DNA from: Clostridia bacterium
GTDB taxonomy: Bacteria > Bacillota > Clostridia > Oscillospirales > CAG-272
Direction of reading: 5' to 3'
Assembly (NCBI GenBank): GCA_017935065.1
Contig: JAGBIF010000016.1
Span: forward strand, 1 to 64,000
DNA: 64,000 nucleotides
The translations under genes were made by a program, and so were the position numbers. The notes below the pieces were generated by a model, which was given only the letters and a program-made list of their open reading frames with translations, did not search any database and had not been told where the DNA came from. The first letter of the stretch is position 1; every line of letters starts with the position of its first letter. Shown in pieces: positions 8,708 through 18,338 of the stretch.

Positions 8708-9901
8708 ATGTCTGATAATAATTTTTTACCTGTGCTCCTTGGCGGCGATCTTAATGCTTACAGTATGGCACGCGCGTTTTATGAAGGCTTCGGTGCGGTA
8801 TCATACGTATTCTGTGAAGAAAGACTTGGTATTACTGATAACGTAGAGTTTATTTCACTGCATGTAATACCCTCTCTTTCGGATGTAAACGTGCTTGTCC
8901 CGACTATGCTGGGGCTTGCGAGTGAGCATAAAGACCGCGAGCTTATTCTCGTTCCCTGCGCCGATTGGTATATGGAAATACTTGAATTTGCCCGTGATCG
9001 ACTTGACGGGCATTTTTCTTTTAACATACCCGACTTTGATATCTGGCGCATAGCCTCGGACAAATGCGCGACGCACGCGCTTTTTGAAAAATTCGGGGTA
9101 AGCCACCCGCGTACGGTGTCCTTCCGCGCAACCGACGGGATAATGAGCATAGCGTCAAGGCTTAAGCCGCCCTATGTGCTGAAGCCCGCGGAAAGCTCGC
9201 TATACCATAAGTATAGCTTCGAGGGCAAGGAAAAGGTGTATTTTACCGATTCGCTTGCCGAAAGTGCAAGGCTTGCGAGAAAAATATTTGATACGGGCTA
9301 CAGCGGAGCGCTTATACTTCAGGAGCGTATAGGAAGCGCCGCGTCAAGACCGATAGCCTCGGTGCTGACCACCTATTCGGATACGGGGGGCAAGGTGGTA
9401 ATGGCGGTGCTTGCGGACGCCGCGCTTGAGGAGCGCGCACCGACGGCAAGGGGAAATTATTCCGCGCTGATAACAAGACCCCTGACGCCCCTGTGTCAGG
9501 ATATTATAAATATGCTCGACAGAATAGGCTACAGGGGTTTTGCGAATTTTGATATATTAACCTACGGCGGCGGAGAGGTGTGTCTTGAGATAAATCCGAG
9601 ACAGGGCAGAAGCTGTGACTACTTGAGGTGCGCGGGCATAAATATCGCGAGGCTGCTCGTCAGGGATATGTGCGCCGATGCTATAACCCCGATTTTTGAG
9701 TACAAAAAAATTCTCTGGCGCGCAGTGCCTCTTTCGGTAGTGAAAAGGTATTCGCACCCATCCCTTAAGGCGAGTGTCAAGGAGCTTATAGGTATGGGCA
9801 GGTGCTACAGCGCCTATGCCCCCGGAGGAAGCCCCAAGCGAAGATTTTATAACCTGGCGCACGCGATAAGGGTGCGGGGGAAATTCAGAAGATACGGCTA
9901 A
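8708..9901 (+). CDS. ATP-grasp ligase resembling D-aspartate ligase (cell-wall branch)
   Basis: This 397-residue protein has an N terminus of the type FLPVLLGGDLNAYSMARAFY and a C-terminal half with GYRGFANFDIL and LEINPRQGRS. From memory these closely resemble Aslfm, the enterococcal enzyme that attaches D-Asp to the side chain of residue 3 of the peptidoglycan precursor. ATP-grasp metal ligands are seen in the EINPR motif. The neighbouring gene is a Mur-ligase homologue, which supports a role in peptidoglycan or another amino-acid polymer. The exact substrate is inference; carnosine-synthase-like ligases share the fold. Confidence 0.7.
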   Translation: MSDNNFLPVLLGGDLNAYSMARAFYEGFGAVSYVFCEERLGITDNVEFISLHVIPSLSDVNVLVPTMLGLASEHKDRELILVPCADWYMEILEFARDRLDGHFSFNIPDFDIWRIASDKCATHALFEKFGVSHPRTVSFRATDGIMSIASRLKPPYVLKPAESSLYHKYSFEGKEKVYFTDSLAESARLARKIFDTGYSGALILQERIGSAASRPIASVLTTYSDTGGKVVMAVLADAALEERAPTARGNYSALITRPLTPLCQDIINMLDRIGYRGFANFDILTYGGGEVCLEINPRQGRSCDYLRCAGINIARLLVRDMCADAITPIFEYKKILWRAVPLSVVKRYSHPSLKASVKELIGMGRCYSAYAPGGSPKRRFYNLAHAIRVRGKFRRYG

Positions 9902-9965
9902 GGCTCAGGACTTCGGTGTATGTCTTTTCAGCTTAAGACTTAAAAAACATTTTGCGAGGTGTCTT

Positions 9966-11417
9966 ATGCTTCTTTCTGAAATAGTTGCGCATCTTGGCTC
10001 GGGGATCGTCGGCACACACAAGCTTTTTGATAGTGAGGTCACAGGTGTGAGCGAGCACTCGAAAGATGTAAGGCGAGGCTTTATATTCTGTGCCTTAAGA
10101 GGGAAAAAGGAAAACGGAGAGAGCTATATCAAAGAGGCGCTCGCGCTCGGGGCGGTCTGTGTGCTTGTTGGCGAGAATGCCGTGCTTGACGCATCGCAAT
10201 CGGCAATAATTTCCAAAAACCCAAGAAAAATAATGGCAGAAATCTCAAAAATGCTATACGGCGACTGCCTTTGCGAGATGAAAATTATCGGAATTACGGG
10301 CACCAAGGGCAAAAGCACAGTATGTGAATATTTAAGAGAGGCACTTCTTTCGGTCGGTGAAAAATGCGTCAGCATCGGCACGCTTGGCATACGGGGCCCA
10401 ATACGCTCCGAAACTAAAATCAACAATACGACGCCACCCTCGACGGTAATTTACCGCACCCTTCGCGACGCGTACGAGGAGGGAATACGCACCGCGATAA
10501 TCGAGGTCTCAAGCGCCGCCCTTACCGATTACAGAGTGTACGGAATTCGCTTTGATACGGTTATCTATACGGGCTTTTCCTATGACCATATAGGTAAGGG
10601 CGAGCATAGCAATATGAGAGAGTATTTCTCATCAAAGCGCCGTCTTTTTACAGATTACGGAGCGAGTGTCGCAATAGTCTATGACGACGGTGAGCCGTCA
10701 CGAAAAATAAGCTACGGAATTGATGAGATAATAAGGGTTGGGGAAAATAAATATGATGAGGCCTATATCAGCGATATTACCTCGTTACCGACGGGCAGCG
10801 CCTACCGCTTCTCGGGCCGCGTTGTCAGAATATCGCTCGGAGGAAGATTTAACGCGATAAACTCATCACTTGCCCTTTGCGCGGCAATGCGCCTTACGGG
10901 GCTTGCCGTTGACAGCTTTCTTCCGTCTCTGTTAAGAACGCGTGTAAGTGGCAGATGCGAGCATTATACCCTTCGCGGGGTAAATCTTTTGATTGACTAC
11001 GCGCACAACGGTGAGAGCCTTCGGGAAATACTCACCTATGTAAGACGCGCCTGCTTTGGCAGGATCATAGCCGTTTTCGGCTCGGTCGGTGAGCGCTCAC
11101 AGTCAAGACGGCGTGAGCTTGCCATAGTAGCAGAGGAGCTTTGCGACCTCTCGGTAATCACCTCGGATAACCCAGGGGAAGAGGATGCGTATGCTATTTG
11201 TCGGCAGATAGCCGACTGCTTTACGGATATGCGTCTTGCAAAGATAATCACCGACAGGGAGGAGGCGATCCGCTACGCGCTGTCGGTGGCAAGGGCGGGG
11301 GACTACGTGCTTCTTCTCGGTAAGGGCCACGAGGCCTATCAGCTTGTCGGCAGAAAAAAGATCCCATTTTCCGAGCGTGAGATAATCCTTTCGCTCGGCG
11401 CGGTGCCGAACGGCTGA
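9966..11417 (+). CDS. Mur-ligase family protein (MurE-like)
   Basis: This 483-residue protein has the three-domain Mur-ligase layout. The N-terminal region (VTGVSEHSKDVRRGFIFCAL) is MurE-like, the ATP-binding loop is ITGTKGKSTV, the central domain carries NNTTPPS and EVSSAAL, and the C-terminal domain has VFGSVGERSQSRR followed by SDNPGEEDA. MurE adds residue 3 to UDP-MurNAc-dipeptide. The diamino-acid specificity loop (DNPR in DAP-type enzymes) reads SDNPGEED here, so the acceptor is uncertain. It lies 64 bases after the ATP-grasp gene, and a lone murE away from the dcw cluster suggests an accessory ligase. Confidence 0.8.
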   Translation: MLLSEIVAHLGSGIVGTHKLFDSEVTGVSEHSKDVRRGFIFCALRGKKENGESYIKEALALGAVCVLVGENAVLDASQSAIISKNPRKIMAEISKMLYGDCLCEMKIIGITGTKGKSTVCEYLREALLSVGEKCVSIGTLGIRGPIRSETKINNTTPPSTVIYRTLRDAYEEGIRTAIIEVSSAALTDYRVYGIRFDTVIYTGFSYDHIGKGEHSNMREYFSSKRRLFTDYGASVAIVYDDGEPSRKISYGIDEIIRVGENKYDEAYISDITSLPTGSAYRFSGRVVRISLGGRFNAINSSLALCAAMRLTGLAVDSFLPSLLRTRVSGRCEHYTLRGVNLLIDYAHNGESLREILTYVRRACFGRIIAVFGSVGERSQSRRRELAIVAEELCDLSVITSDNPGEEDAYAICRQIADCFTDMRLAKIITDREEAIRYALSVARAGDYVLLLGKGHEAYQLVGRKKIPFSEREIILSLGAVPNG

Positions 11418-11554
11418 TTTAAAACTTTTTATAAAGCCCATCTTATGATAAGCTATGAATTCGGGACCTTTTGGTTTTTGCCACGGGGTCTCTTTTTCGT
11501 TTCATTTTATGAAAAAAGTATCATAGTAGCTTTTCCTTATTCTCAAAATATGCC

Positions 11555-11583
11555 TTGACATCTTAAAATATATATAGTATAAT
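11555..11583 (+). promoter_or_regulatory. Strong consensus promoter of the COG0523 pair
   Basis: TTGACA (11555-11560) and TATAAT (11578-11583) are separated by exactly 17 bases. This is a perfect vegetative promoter, about 50 bases ahead of the GTPase start. I could not see a clear Zur-type palindrome overlapping it. Confidence 0.85.
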
Positions 11584-11637
11584 TATTTAGTAAAAATATA
11601 TAAAAACGGAAAGGATGCCCCCGTGGGCATAGGAATT

Positions 11638-12879
11638 ATGGTTAAAATAGACATTTTTTCGGGATTTCTCGGCGCGGGAAAGACTACACTTATCAAAAAG
11701 CTTCTTGAGGAGGCGTACAAGGGCGAGCGCGTCGTTCTTATTGAAAACGAGTTTGGTGACGTCGGTATCGACGGCGGATTTCTTAAGGATGCGGGAATTG
11801 AGATCACCGAGATGAACTCGGGCTGTATCTGTTGCTCACTGGTCGGAGACTTCACCGAGGCGCTTAAGAAGGTTATAGACGAGCTTACGCCCGAGAGAAT
11901 TATTATCGAGCCCTCGGGTGTCGGAAAGCTCTCGGATATCATCAAGGCAGTAAAGGCGGTCGATTCGGATAAGGCGGTTCTTAATTGCTTTACCACCGTA
12001 TGTGACGCCACCAAGTGCAAAATGTATATGAAGAACTTCGGTGAGTTCTACAACGATCAGGTGACCTACGCCTCTGCCATAGTGCTTTCGCACACCGACA
12101 CCGCGCCCCTTCATAAGGTAGAGGAGGCGATAGCGCTTATCCGTCAGCATAACAGTGATGCGGTTATAGTTACCACCCCCATAGGCAAAATGGACGGCAG
12201 GGATATCCTTCGCGCTATGGAGACCAAGGACACGCTTGCCTCCGCCCTCGAGAGGCTTCATACCGAGGTCAAGGAGGAGCATCATCACCACCACGAGCAC
12301 GGTGAGGACGAGTGCTGTCACGGCCATCATCACCACGAGCATGACGAGGACGAGTGCTGTCACGGCCATCATCACGAGCATGACGAGGACGAGTGCTGTT
12401 ACGGACATCATCACGAGCATGACGATGATGAGTGCTGTCACGGCCATCATCACCACGAGCACGGTGAGGACGAGTGCTGTCACGGCCATCACCACCACGA
12501 GCACGACGAGGACGAGTGCTGTCACGAGCATCATCATGAGCATCACCATCATCACGAGCACGGCGAGGGCTGTAGTTGCGGATGTGGCGGACATCACCAC
12601 GCGGACGAGGTGTTTGTCAGCATAGGCGTTGAGACCACCCGTAAATTTACCAAGGACGGCATAGAGAATGCGCTTTCTGCCATTGACGAGGGCGGAGATT
12701 TCGGTACCGTTCTTCGCGCAAAGGGTATAGTTGAGTGCGAGTGCGGAAGCTGGCTTCACTTTGACTATGTTCCAGGACACATTGATGTAAGAGTAGGCTC
12801 TGCCGATATTATAGGCAGGCTCTGTGTTATAGGCTCTATGCTTAACGAGGAAAAAATAAAGGCGCTCTTCGGCGTATAA
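11638..12879 (+). CDS. COG0523/CobW-family GTPase metallochaperone with His/Cys-rich array
   Basis: G3E-family GTPases of this type insert or traffic metals, often zinc. Visible features are the P-loop GFLGAGKTT (residues 9-17), the metal-binding CxCC motif GCICC (62-66), a second GTPase motif around EPSGVG, and a CobW C-terminal domain (GIVECECGSWLHFDYVPG). Between them, at about residues 214-321, is a striking metal-binding array of six HGHHHEHDEDECC-like units. A GTG at 11623 could add five residues; I preferred the ATG with AGGA upstream. The next gene, 12 bases away, is a second CobW-like P-loop protein. Confidence 0.9.
   Translation: MVKIDIFSGFLGAGKTTLIKKLLEEAYKGERVVLIENEFGDVGIDGGFLKDAGIEITEMNSGCICCSLVGDFTEALKKVIDELTPERIIIEPSGVGKLSDIIKAVKAVDSDKAVLNCFTTVCDATKCKMYMKNFGEFYNDQVTYASAIVLSHTDTAPLHKVEEAIALIRQHNSDAVIVTTPIGKMDGRDILRAMETKDTLASALERLHTEVKEEHHHHHEHGEDECCHGHHHHEHDEDECCHGHHHEHDEDECCYGHHHEHDDDECCHGHHHHEHGEDECCHGHHHHEHDEDECCHEHHHEHHHHHEHGEGCSCGCGGHHHADEVFVSIGVETTRKFTKDGIENALSAIDEGGDFGTVLRAKGIVECECGSWLHFDYVPGHIDVRVGSADIIGRLCVIGSMLNEEKIKALFGV
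12280..12600 (+). repeat. In-frame tandem repeat encoding His/Cys/acidic metal-binding units
   Basis: About six near-identical units of 51-60 bp encode His runs, a Glu-His-Asp/Gly-Glu-Asp-Glu linker and a Cys pair. Each carries the core GAGTGCTGTCACGGCC or a close variant. Unit length varies by one or two His codons, as expected from slippage or unequal exchange. Confidence 0.9.
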
Positions 12880-12891
12880 GGGGGATTTTCA

Positions 12892-13836
12892 TTGGATACC
12901 GCTGTATATCTTTTTACAGGCTTTCTTGAGGCAGGTAAGACCAAATTCATAAGAGAGACCATGCAGGACCCGAATTTCAATGACGGCACGCACAGGTACC
13001 TTATCATAAGCTGTGAGGAGGGCGAGGAGGAGCTTTCACCCGAGGATTTCGGTGATAATGTAGCCTTCTGTCACTTTGACAGCGAGGATGAGCTTAATCC
13101 CGACAGGCTTCTCGCAAGGCAGAAGCGATACTCTGCCGACGTTATCGTTATAGAATATAACGGAATGTGGATGCTTGATAAGCTTTACAGCAATCTTCCC
13201 GAGGCGTGGATGGTTTATCAGGAAATAATGATAATGGACAGCACCACGGCCTCGCTTTACAACCAGAATATGAGACAGCTTGTGGTGGACAAGCTCACAA
13301 GCGCCGAGATGGTAGTGTTCAACAGGGTGAATGATAAGACCGATCTTACCTCGCTTCATAAGCTTGTTCGCGGTGTCAGCCGTAAGGCGAGCATTTGCTA
13401 CGAGGATACTTCAGGAAATATTGAGTTTGACAGCATCCAGGACCCGCTTCCTTACGATATTAACGCGCCCGTTATCAGAATTGAGGATGACGATTTCGCA
13501 ATCTTCTTCCGCGAAGTAAGCGAGGAGTTTCAAAAGTACAAGGGCAAGACGGTATGCTTCAAGGGACTTGTCGCAAAGGACGGAAAGCTTCCCGCCGACC
13601 AGTTTGCCGTCGGCCGTCATATTATGACCTGCTGTGCTGACGATATTGCTTACCTCGGCTTCGTTGCCGTGGGAAAGACAAAAATAAAGCTTAAGACACG
13701 CGACTGGGTTACGGTTGAGGGTGTCGTTGACGAGGACGTAAGCCCCGCGTACGGCGGGGGTGTCGGTCCTGTAATCAGACTTGGCAGGGTAGAGCCTGCC
13801 GAAAAGCCCAAGGTAGAGGTCGCTACCTTTAACTAG
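12892..13836 (+). CDS. CobW-like P-loop protein with C-terminal DUF1980-like domain
   Basis: This 314-residue protein starts at TTG, with GGGGG 7 bases upstream. The N-terminal part has a P-loop TGFLEAGKTKFI but lacks the CxCC motif of true COG0523 chaperones. The C-terminal 100 residues (FKGLVAKDGKLPADQF, then GRHIMTCCADDIAYLG and WVTVEGVV) resemble the small beta-domain found at the end of YcgQ/TIGR03943 proteins. Known YcgR-YcgQ and YciC genes are zinc-linked. It probably works with the upstream His-rich GTPase in zinc handling. The fusion of these two parts is uncommon to my knowledge. Confidence 0.75.
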   Translation: MDTAVYLFTGFLEAGKTKFIRETMQDPNFNDGTHRYLIISCEEGEEELSPEDFGDNVAFCHFDSEDELNPDRLLARQKRYSADVIVIEYNGMWMLDKLYSNLPEAWMVYQEIMIMDSTTASLYNQNMRQLVVDKLTSAEMVVFNRVNDKTDLTSLHKLVRGVSRKASICYEDTSGNIEFDSIQDPLPYDINAPVIRIEDDDFAIFFREVSEEFQKYKGKTVCFKGLVAKDGKLPADQFAVGRHIMTCCADDIAYLGFVAVGKTKIKLKTRDWVTVEGVVDEDVSPAYGGGVGPVIRLGRVEPAEKPKVEVATFN

Positions 13837-13909
13837 ATTATTTCTGACGAATTTTCGTTAACTGAAATTATTTGATATTCATTCAAGGCTGTAATAAGGA
13901 GGGGTTATC

Positions 13910-15634
13910 GTGAGACTGTGTATTGATTATGCGAAAAGATATACACCGCTTGTGCTTTTTTGCCTTATCACGAAAACGCTTGCCTCGTTTGCCGAGCTTG
14001 CCATACCCGAGATACTCGCTATCATAATCGACGATGCGGTGCCTACGGGGGATATGGGCAGAGTATGGGCGCTTGGCGGTCTTATGCTCGGCTTTGCTCT
14101 GCTTACCTTCCTTTTGAATGTAATATCAAACCGTTTCTCGGCCAGAGCCTCGGGCAGGCTTGCCAGAGATATAAGAGAGGACCTTTTTAAAAAGACGCTT
14201 GCGCTTTCTGCCGCCGACTGTGACAGAATAGGCACCTCGTCGCTCACCTCAAGGCTTACCTCGGACACCTACAATGTATCAAGCTTCTTCGGCAGACTTA
14301 TAAGAATGGGTGTCAGAGCGCCTATAATGACGGTAGGCGGTGTGATCCTTACCCTGTTTATAGATTGGCGCCTCTCGCTTGTGCTTATCGGTGTGCTTCC
14401 GCTTATATTCCTTGTTGTATACAAAATAACCGTAAAATCAATACCGATCTACAAGGACGAGCAGAGAATACTAGACACCGTAGTTACCAAGGTCGACGAG
14501 ACCGCAAAGGGTATTCGCGTAGTCAAGGCACTTTCCAAGGAGGAATACGAGAGGGAGCAGTTTCATAAAAGAAGCGACGCTCTTGCCGAGAGGGAAATTG
14601 AGGCGGGCAGCCTCATGGCGGCGACAAAGCCTCTTACAGACCTTATACTGAACGGCGGCTTCTGCCTCGTCGTCCTTCTCGGCTATCTGCTTTCTATGCA
14701 TTACGGTATCAGTATGAGCGGTAAGCTGCTTGCCTTTATGACCTACTTTACTATTATCCTTAACAGTATGATAATGATGACGAGGACCTTCGTTCAGCTC
14801 TCGCGTATGACGGCATCCTCTATGAGAATAAAGGAAATTCTTGATATAGACACAAGCTCTGACACAAGCCCGCCAGAGCAAGCACAGGCTAGCTCTGCCG
14901 ATGATGACGGCGGGGCATACATAGAATTTGATAATGTCACCTTTTCCTATAACAAGACAAATCCCGATATATCCGATATTACCTTTAAGCTAAGTAAGGG
15001 GCAGACGCTCGGCATTATAGGCGCTACAGGCTCGGGAAAATCAACGCTTATCTCACTGCTTTTGGGGCTTTACGCACCCGATAGCGGTAAAATCCTCGTT
15101 GACGGTGAGAGCATCACCGAAATGTCACCCGAGAAAAGGCGCTCGCTCTTCGGAGTTGCGCATCAGCACGATTTTATTCCCGAGGGCGATATCAGGGGAA
15201 CTGTCGGCTTTATGCGCGATATCGGCGATGAGGATATCCTTCGCGCTATAAGAATGGCAAGGGCAGAGGAGATAGTCCTGCAAAAAGAGGGCGGTCTTTC
15301 ATCGCCTGTGAATACAGGTGGCACCAACCTTTCGGGCGGACAGAAGCAGAGGCTTCTTATCGCGAGGGCGATTGCGGGGGAAAATCCCATAGTAATTCTT
15401 GACGATTCCTCAAGCGCGCTTGATTTCAAGACCGACAGCGAGGTGCGCGCGGGACTTCTCTCACTTGAGGGCGCTACCAAGGTTATAGTATCCCAAAGAA
15501 TTTCATCGGTAATGAGCGCCGACCTTATCCTCGTTCTTAAAGAGGGGCGAGTGATAGGGCGCGGCACTCACTCGGAGCTTCTTTCCTATTGCGAGGAATA
15601 CTCGGATATAGCAAGAGTACAGCTGGGGCTTTAA
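13910..15634 (+). CDS. Heterodimeric ABC exporter, subunit with degenerate ATPase site
   Basis: This 574-residue half-transporter has an N-terminal six-span membrane domain (about residues 1-300) and a C-terminal ATPase with Walker A GATGSGKST, signature LSGGQ and Walker B VILDDSSSALD. The catalytic Glu after Walker B is replaced by Asp, as in the BmrC/TM287 type of subunit. It starts at GTG with AAGGAGGGG upstream. The partner gene follows after 30 bases. Such pairs export drugs, lipids or peptides; no substrate can be deduced. Confidence 0.88.
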   Translation: MRLCIDYAKRYTPLVLFCLITKTLASFAELAIPEILAIIIDDAVPTGDMGRVWALGGLMLGFALLTFLLNVISNRFSARASGRLARDIREDLFKKTLALSAADCDRIGTSSLTSRLTSDTYNVSSFFGRLIRMGVRAPIMTVGGVILTLFIDWRLSLVLIGVLPLIFLVVYKITVKSIPIYKDEQRILDTVVTKVDETAKGIRVVKALSKEEYEREQFHKRSDALAEREIEAGSLMAATKPLTDLILNGGFCLVVLLGYLLSMHYGISMSGKLLAFMTYFTIILNSMIMMTRTFVQLSRMTASSMRIKEILDIDTSSDTSPPEQAQASSADDDGGAYIEFDNVTFSYNKTNPDISDITFKLSKGQTLGIIGATGSGKSTLISLLLGLYAPDSGKILVDGESITEMSPEKRRSLFGVAHQHDFIPEGDIRGTVGFMRDIGDEDILRAIRMARAEEIVLQKEGGLSSPVNTGGTNLSGGQKQRLLIARAIAGENPIVILDDSSSALDFKTDSEVRAGLLSLEGATKVIVSQRISSVMSADLILVLKEGRVIGRGTHSELLSYCEEYSDIARVQLGL

Positions 15635-15664
15635 TTTTTAAAAACTGAAGGTGAGGTGATATAT

Positions 15665-17476
15665 ATGCGCAATCCTCTTGACAGAGGACCGAGAGACCGT
15701 GGCGGCGGGCGTGATATGCTCAAGGGCAGAGACACGCACTACATATATCGGCGCCTTCTTCATTACCTCTCGCACCACAAGCTTCTTTTGCTTCTGGCGG
15801 CTGTGCTCACGATAGTATCAAGCGCCCTTGCGATAAACGGCACGTCTCTGGCAGGCTCTGCTATCGGTGCTATTGCGGGCGAGGGCGAGCATAGCGTCAT
15901 ATATTACCTTTTGCTTATGGCGGTATTTTATATTCTCTCATTCGCCATATCCTATGCCTTGGCGCTCGTTATGACGCACATAGCCCAGAGAATTGCCGCA
16001 AGGATGCGAAACGATGTATACGATTCGCTTGTACGCCTTCCCGTATCCTATTTTGATAAAAAGCAGGCGGGCGAGATAGTAAGCACGGTTACTTATGACG
16101 TAAACACCGTAGACGAGTCGCTCTCTCACGATTTTCTTCAGATAATCTCAAGTGTATCAACAGTCATATATTCCTTTGTGCTGATGCTCTTTATCTCACC
16201 GATACTTATACTCGTTTTCGTAGTGACGATACCGCTGTCTATAATTATGACCACGGTAATTGCAAGAATAGTAAGACCGCTTTTCAGAAAAAGAAGTGAA
16301 AGTCTCGGTGAGCTGAACGGCTATATCGAGGAAATGATAGCGGGACAGAGGGTTATCAAGACCTACGGAGTAGAGGGCGCGGTTACCGAGCGCTTTGATG
16401 GCTACAACAAGAGGGCGACTGAGGCGTATATCAGGGCAGAGGCAAACGGCACTATGAACGGCCCGTCGGTAAACCTTATAAACAATATATCGTTAGCTCT
16501 TGTAAATATGTTCGGAGCCCTGCTCTTTATGTCGGCAGGACCTATTACGATAACTCTCACAGGACTTTCGCAGTTCGTTCTGCTCTCAAGGAAGTTCTCG
16601 GGCCCAATCAACCAGATAGCTAATATTTATTCGGATATTCAGTCCTCTCTTGCCGCGGCAGAGCGTGTCTTTCGCATAATAGACGAGCCGCCCGAGGAGG
16701 CGGACCGTGAGGGGGCAGAGATGCTTATACCCACGCGGGGTGATGTTGAGTTTAAAAACGTATCCTTTGGATACCTTCCCGAAAGAGAGGTTATATCCGA
16801 TTTAAGCTTCCATGCCGAGGGCGGAAGCGTTACCGCAATCGTCGGACACACGGGTGCGGGAAAAACCACGCTTATCAATCTTCTTATGCGCTTTTACGAT
16901 GTGAATAGCGGTGCTGTACTGATTGATGGAAAGGACATACGCGACTGCACGAGAGAGTCGGTAAGAGGTGCCTTTACGATGGTGCTTCAGGACACCTGGC
17001 TTTTCTCGGGTACGGTATACGATAATGTTGCCTACGGCAGGCCTGGGGTTACCCGCGAGGAGGTTGAGCGTGTCTGCCGCGCGGCGGGAATACACGGCTT
17101 TATCTCAAATCTTAAGGACGGCTACGATACCGTAATAGGCGAGGCGGGTGTGAGCATCTCTCAGGGGCAGAAGCAGCTTCTGACTATTGCGCGCGCGATG
17201 CTTATCAACTCAAGAATGCTCATTCTTGACGAGGCAACCTCAAGCGTTGACTCAAAGACCGAGCGTGATATATCGGGCGCGATGATAAGACTTATGGAGG
17301 GAAAGACCACCTTCGTTATCGCGCACAGGCTCTCAACGGTTACGGGCGCTGACAGAATACTCGTTATCGACGGCGGTAACGTGGTTGAGATAGGCACGCA
17401 CGAGGAGCTTCTTTGCAGGCGTGGCAAATATTATGAAATCTATTCCGCACAGTTTGACGTGCATAGCACAATATGA
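15665..17476 (+). CDS. Heterodimeric ABC exporter, catalytic partner subunit
   Basis: This is a half-transporter of about 603 residues with a six-span domain and an ATPase carrying Walker A GHTGAGKTT and canonical Walker B LILDEATSSVD. The signature is ISQGQ instead of LSGGQ. In heterodimeric exporters a deviant signature here pairs with the Asp-containing Walker B of the other subunit to form one weak site, so the two genes fit as a BmrCD/TM287-288-like pair. I chose ATG 15665, which has GGTGAGGTG upstream, over an in-frame GTG at 15656. The AraC regulator follows after 18 bases. Confidence 0.88.
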   Translation: MRNPLDRGPRDRGGGRDMLKGRDTHYIYRRLLHYLSHHKLLLLLAAVLTIVSSALAINGTSLAGSAIGAIAGEGEHSVIYYLLLMAVFYILSFAISYALALVMTHIAQRIAARMRNDVYDSLVRLPVSYFDKKQAGEIVSTVTYDVNTVDESLSHDFLQIISSVSTVIYSFVLMLFISPILILVFVVTIPLSIIMTTVIARIVRPLFRKRSESLGELNGYIEEMIAGQRVIKTYGVEGAVTERFDGYNKRATEAYIRAEANGTMNGPSVNLINNISLALVNMFGALLFMSAGPITITLTGLSQFVLLSRKFSGPINQIANIYSDIQSSLAAAERVFRIIDEPPEEADREGAEMLIPTRGDVEFKNVSFGYLPEREVISDLSFHAEGGSVTAIVGHTGAGKTTLINLLMRFYDVNSGAVLIDGKDIRDCTRESVRGAFTMVLQDTWLFSGTVYDNVAYGRPGVTREEVERVCRAAGIHGFISNLKDGYDTVIGEAGVSISQGQKQLLTIARAMLINSRMLILDEATSSVDSKTERDISGAMIRLMEGKTTFVIAHRLSTVTGADRILVIDGGNVVEIGTHEELLCRRGKYYEIYSAQFDVHSTI

Positions 17477-17494
17477 TCTGAAAGGATTTATCTT

Positions 17495-18337
17495 ATGACA
17501 AATAACGGTATGCGTTTTCCCTTTGAGCTATATTCCACCTACGGTGAGGGCACTCTCATAGGCGCAAGATACAGCAGGGATAAAATGGAGCTTCTTGAGG
17601 TTACCTCGGGGGAGGTCAGCGTGCAGATAGGAACCGAGCTTATTCTTGCCTCTGCAGGGGACTTTCTCTATGTTCCGCCGAATATGACCTTCAGGGTGCA
17701 CTCCGACAGCCGTAGCTCGGTGCGCGGAATTATCTTTGATTCCTCAATAATCGAGGAGAATATGCTGAGCTATGAGGCTGAGATACTTTATATGTTCTTC
17801 GTTCAGTCGGAGAATAAGATAAAGCAGTTTTCCAAGGACCACCCATCCTACGCCTCTATTTCGCGCTCAATGAACGAGGCGTTTGACGAGTATTCGGCCA
17901 AGGACGTCTGCTATAAGCTTGTAATCCGTTCAAACATCTACAAGATAATGACCGAGCTTTTACGCCATTACTGTGTCGCAAGGAGTGATGACGATAAGAG
18001 CGTTTATCATAACGTGCTTCGCCTCCGCCCCGTAATCGACTTTATAGCCGAAAGCACGAGGGAGCGTCTTACTATTGAGCAGCTTGCCGAGATAATTATG
18101 GTAAGCCCCGATTACTTCACCAAGATGTTCAAGCGAAGCATCGGTAAGACGCCTATCGATTACATAAACGCCATAAGAGTAAATCTCTCAATGCAGCTTC
18201 TGATAGACACAAATCAGTCAATGCCCGAGATTGCCGAGGCGGTCGGATTCTGCAACGCAAACTACTTCCACCGTATATTCAAACAGTATATGGACACGAG
18301 TCCTCTGGCGTACAGAAAGGCGAATAAAATACAGTAA
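17495..18337 (+). CDS. AraC-family transcriptional regulator
   Basis: This 280-residue protein has an N-terminal cupin-like sensing domain (residues about 15-95, TSGEVSVQIGTELILASAGDF region) and a C-terminal double helix-turn-helix. The latter is seen as LTIEQLAEIIMVSPDYFTKM and MPEIAEAVGFCNANYFHRIF, the classic AraC signature. It directly follows the ABC exporter pair and is likely co-transcribed with it, so it may control that pair or a carbohydrate-related regulon. The inducer cannot be deduced. Confidence 0.9.
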   Translation: MTNNGMRFPFELYSTYGEGTLIGARYSRDKMELLEVTSGEVSVQIGTELILASAGDFLYVPPNMTFRVHSDSRSSVRGIIFDSSIIEENMLSYEAEILYMFFVQSENKIKQFSKDHPSYASISRSMNEAFDEYSAKDVCYKLVIRSNIYKIMTELLRHYCVARSDDDKSVYHNVLRLRPVIDFIAESTRERLTIEQLAEIIMVSPDYFTKMFKRSIGKTPIDYINAIRVNLSMQLLIDTNQSMPEIAEAVGFCNANYFHRIFKQYMDTSPLAYRKANKIQ

Positions 18338-18338
18338 A

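Noticed and set aside
12280..12600. Possible CRISPR-like or satellite array because of regular repeats
   Set aside because: The repeats are in frame, encode a continuous His/Cys-rich segment of a COG0523 GTPase and have no spacers.
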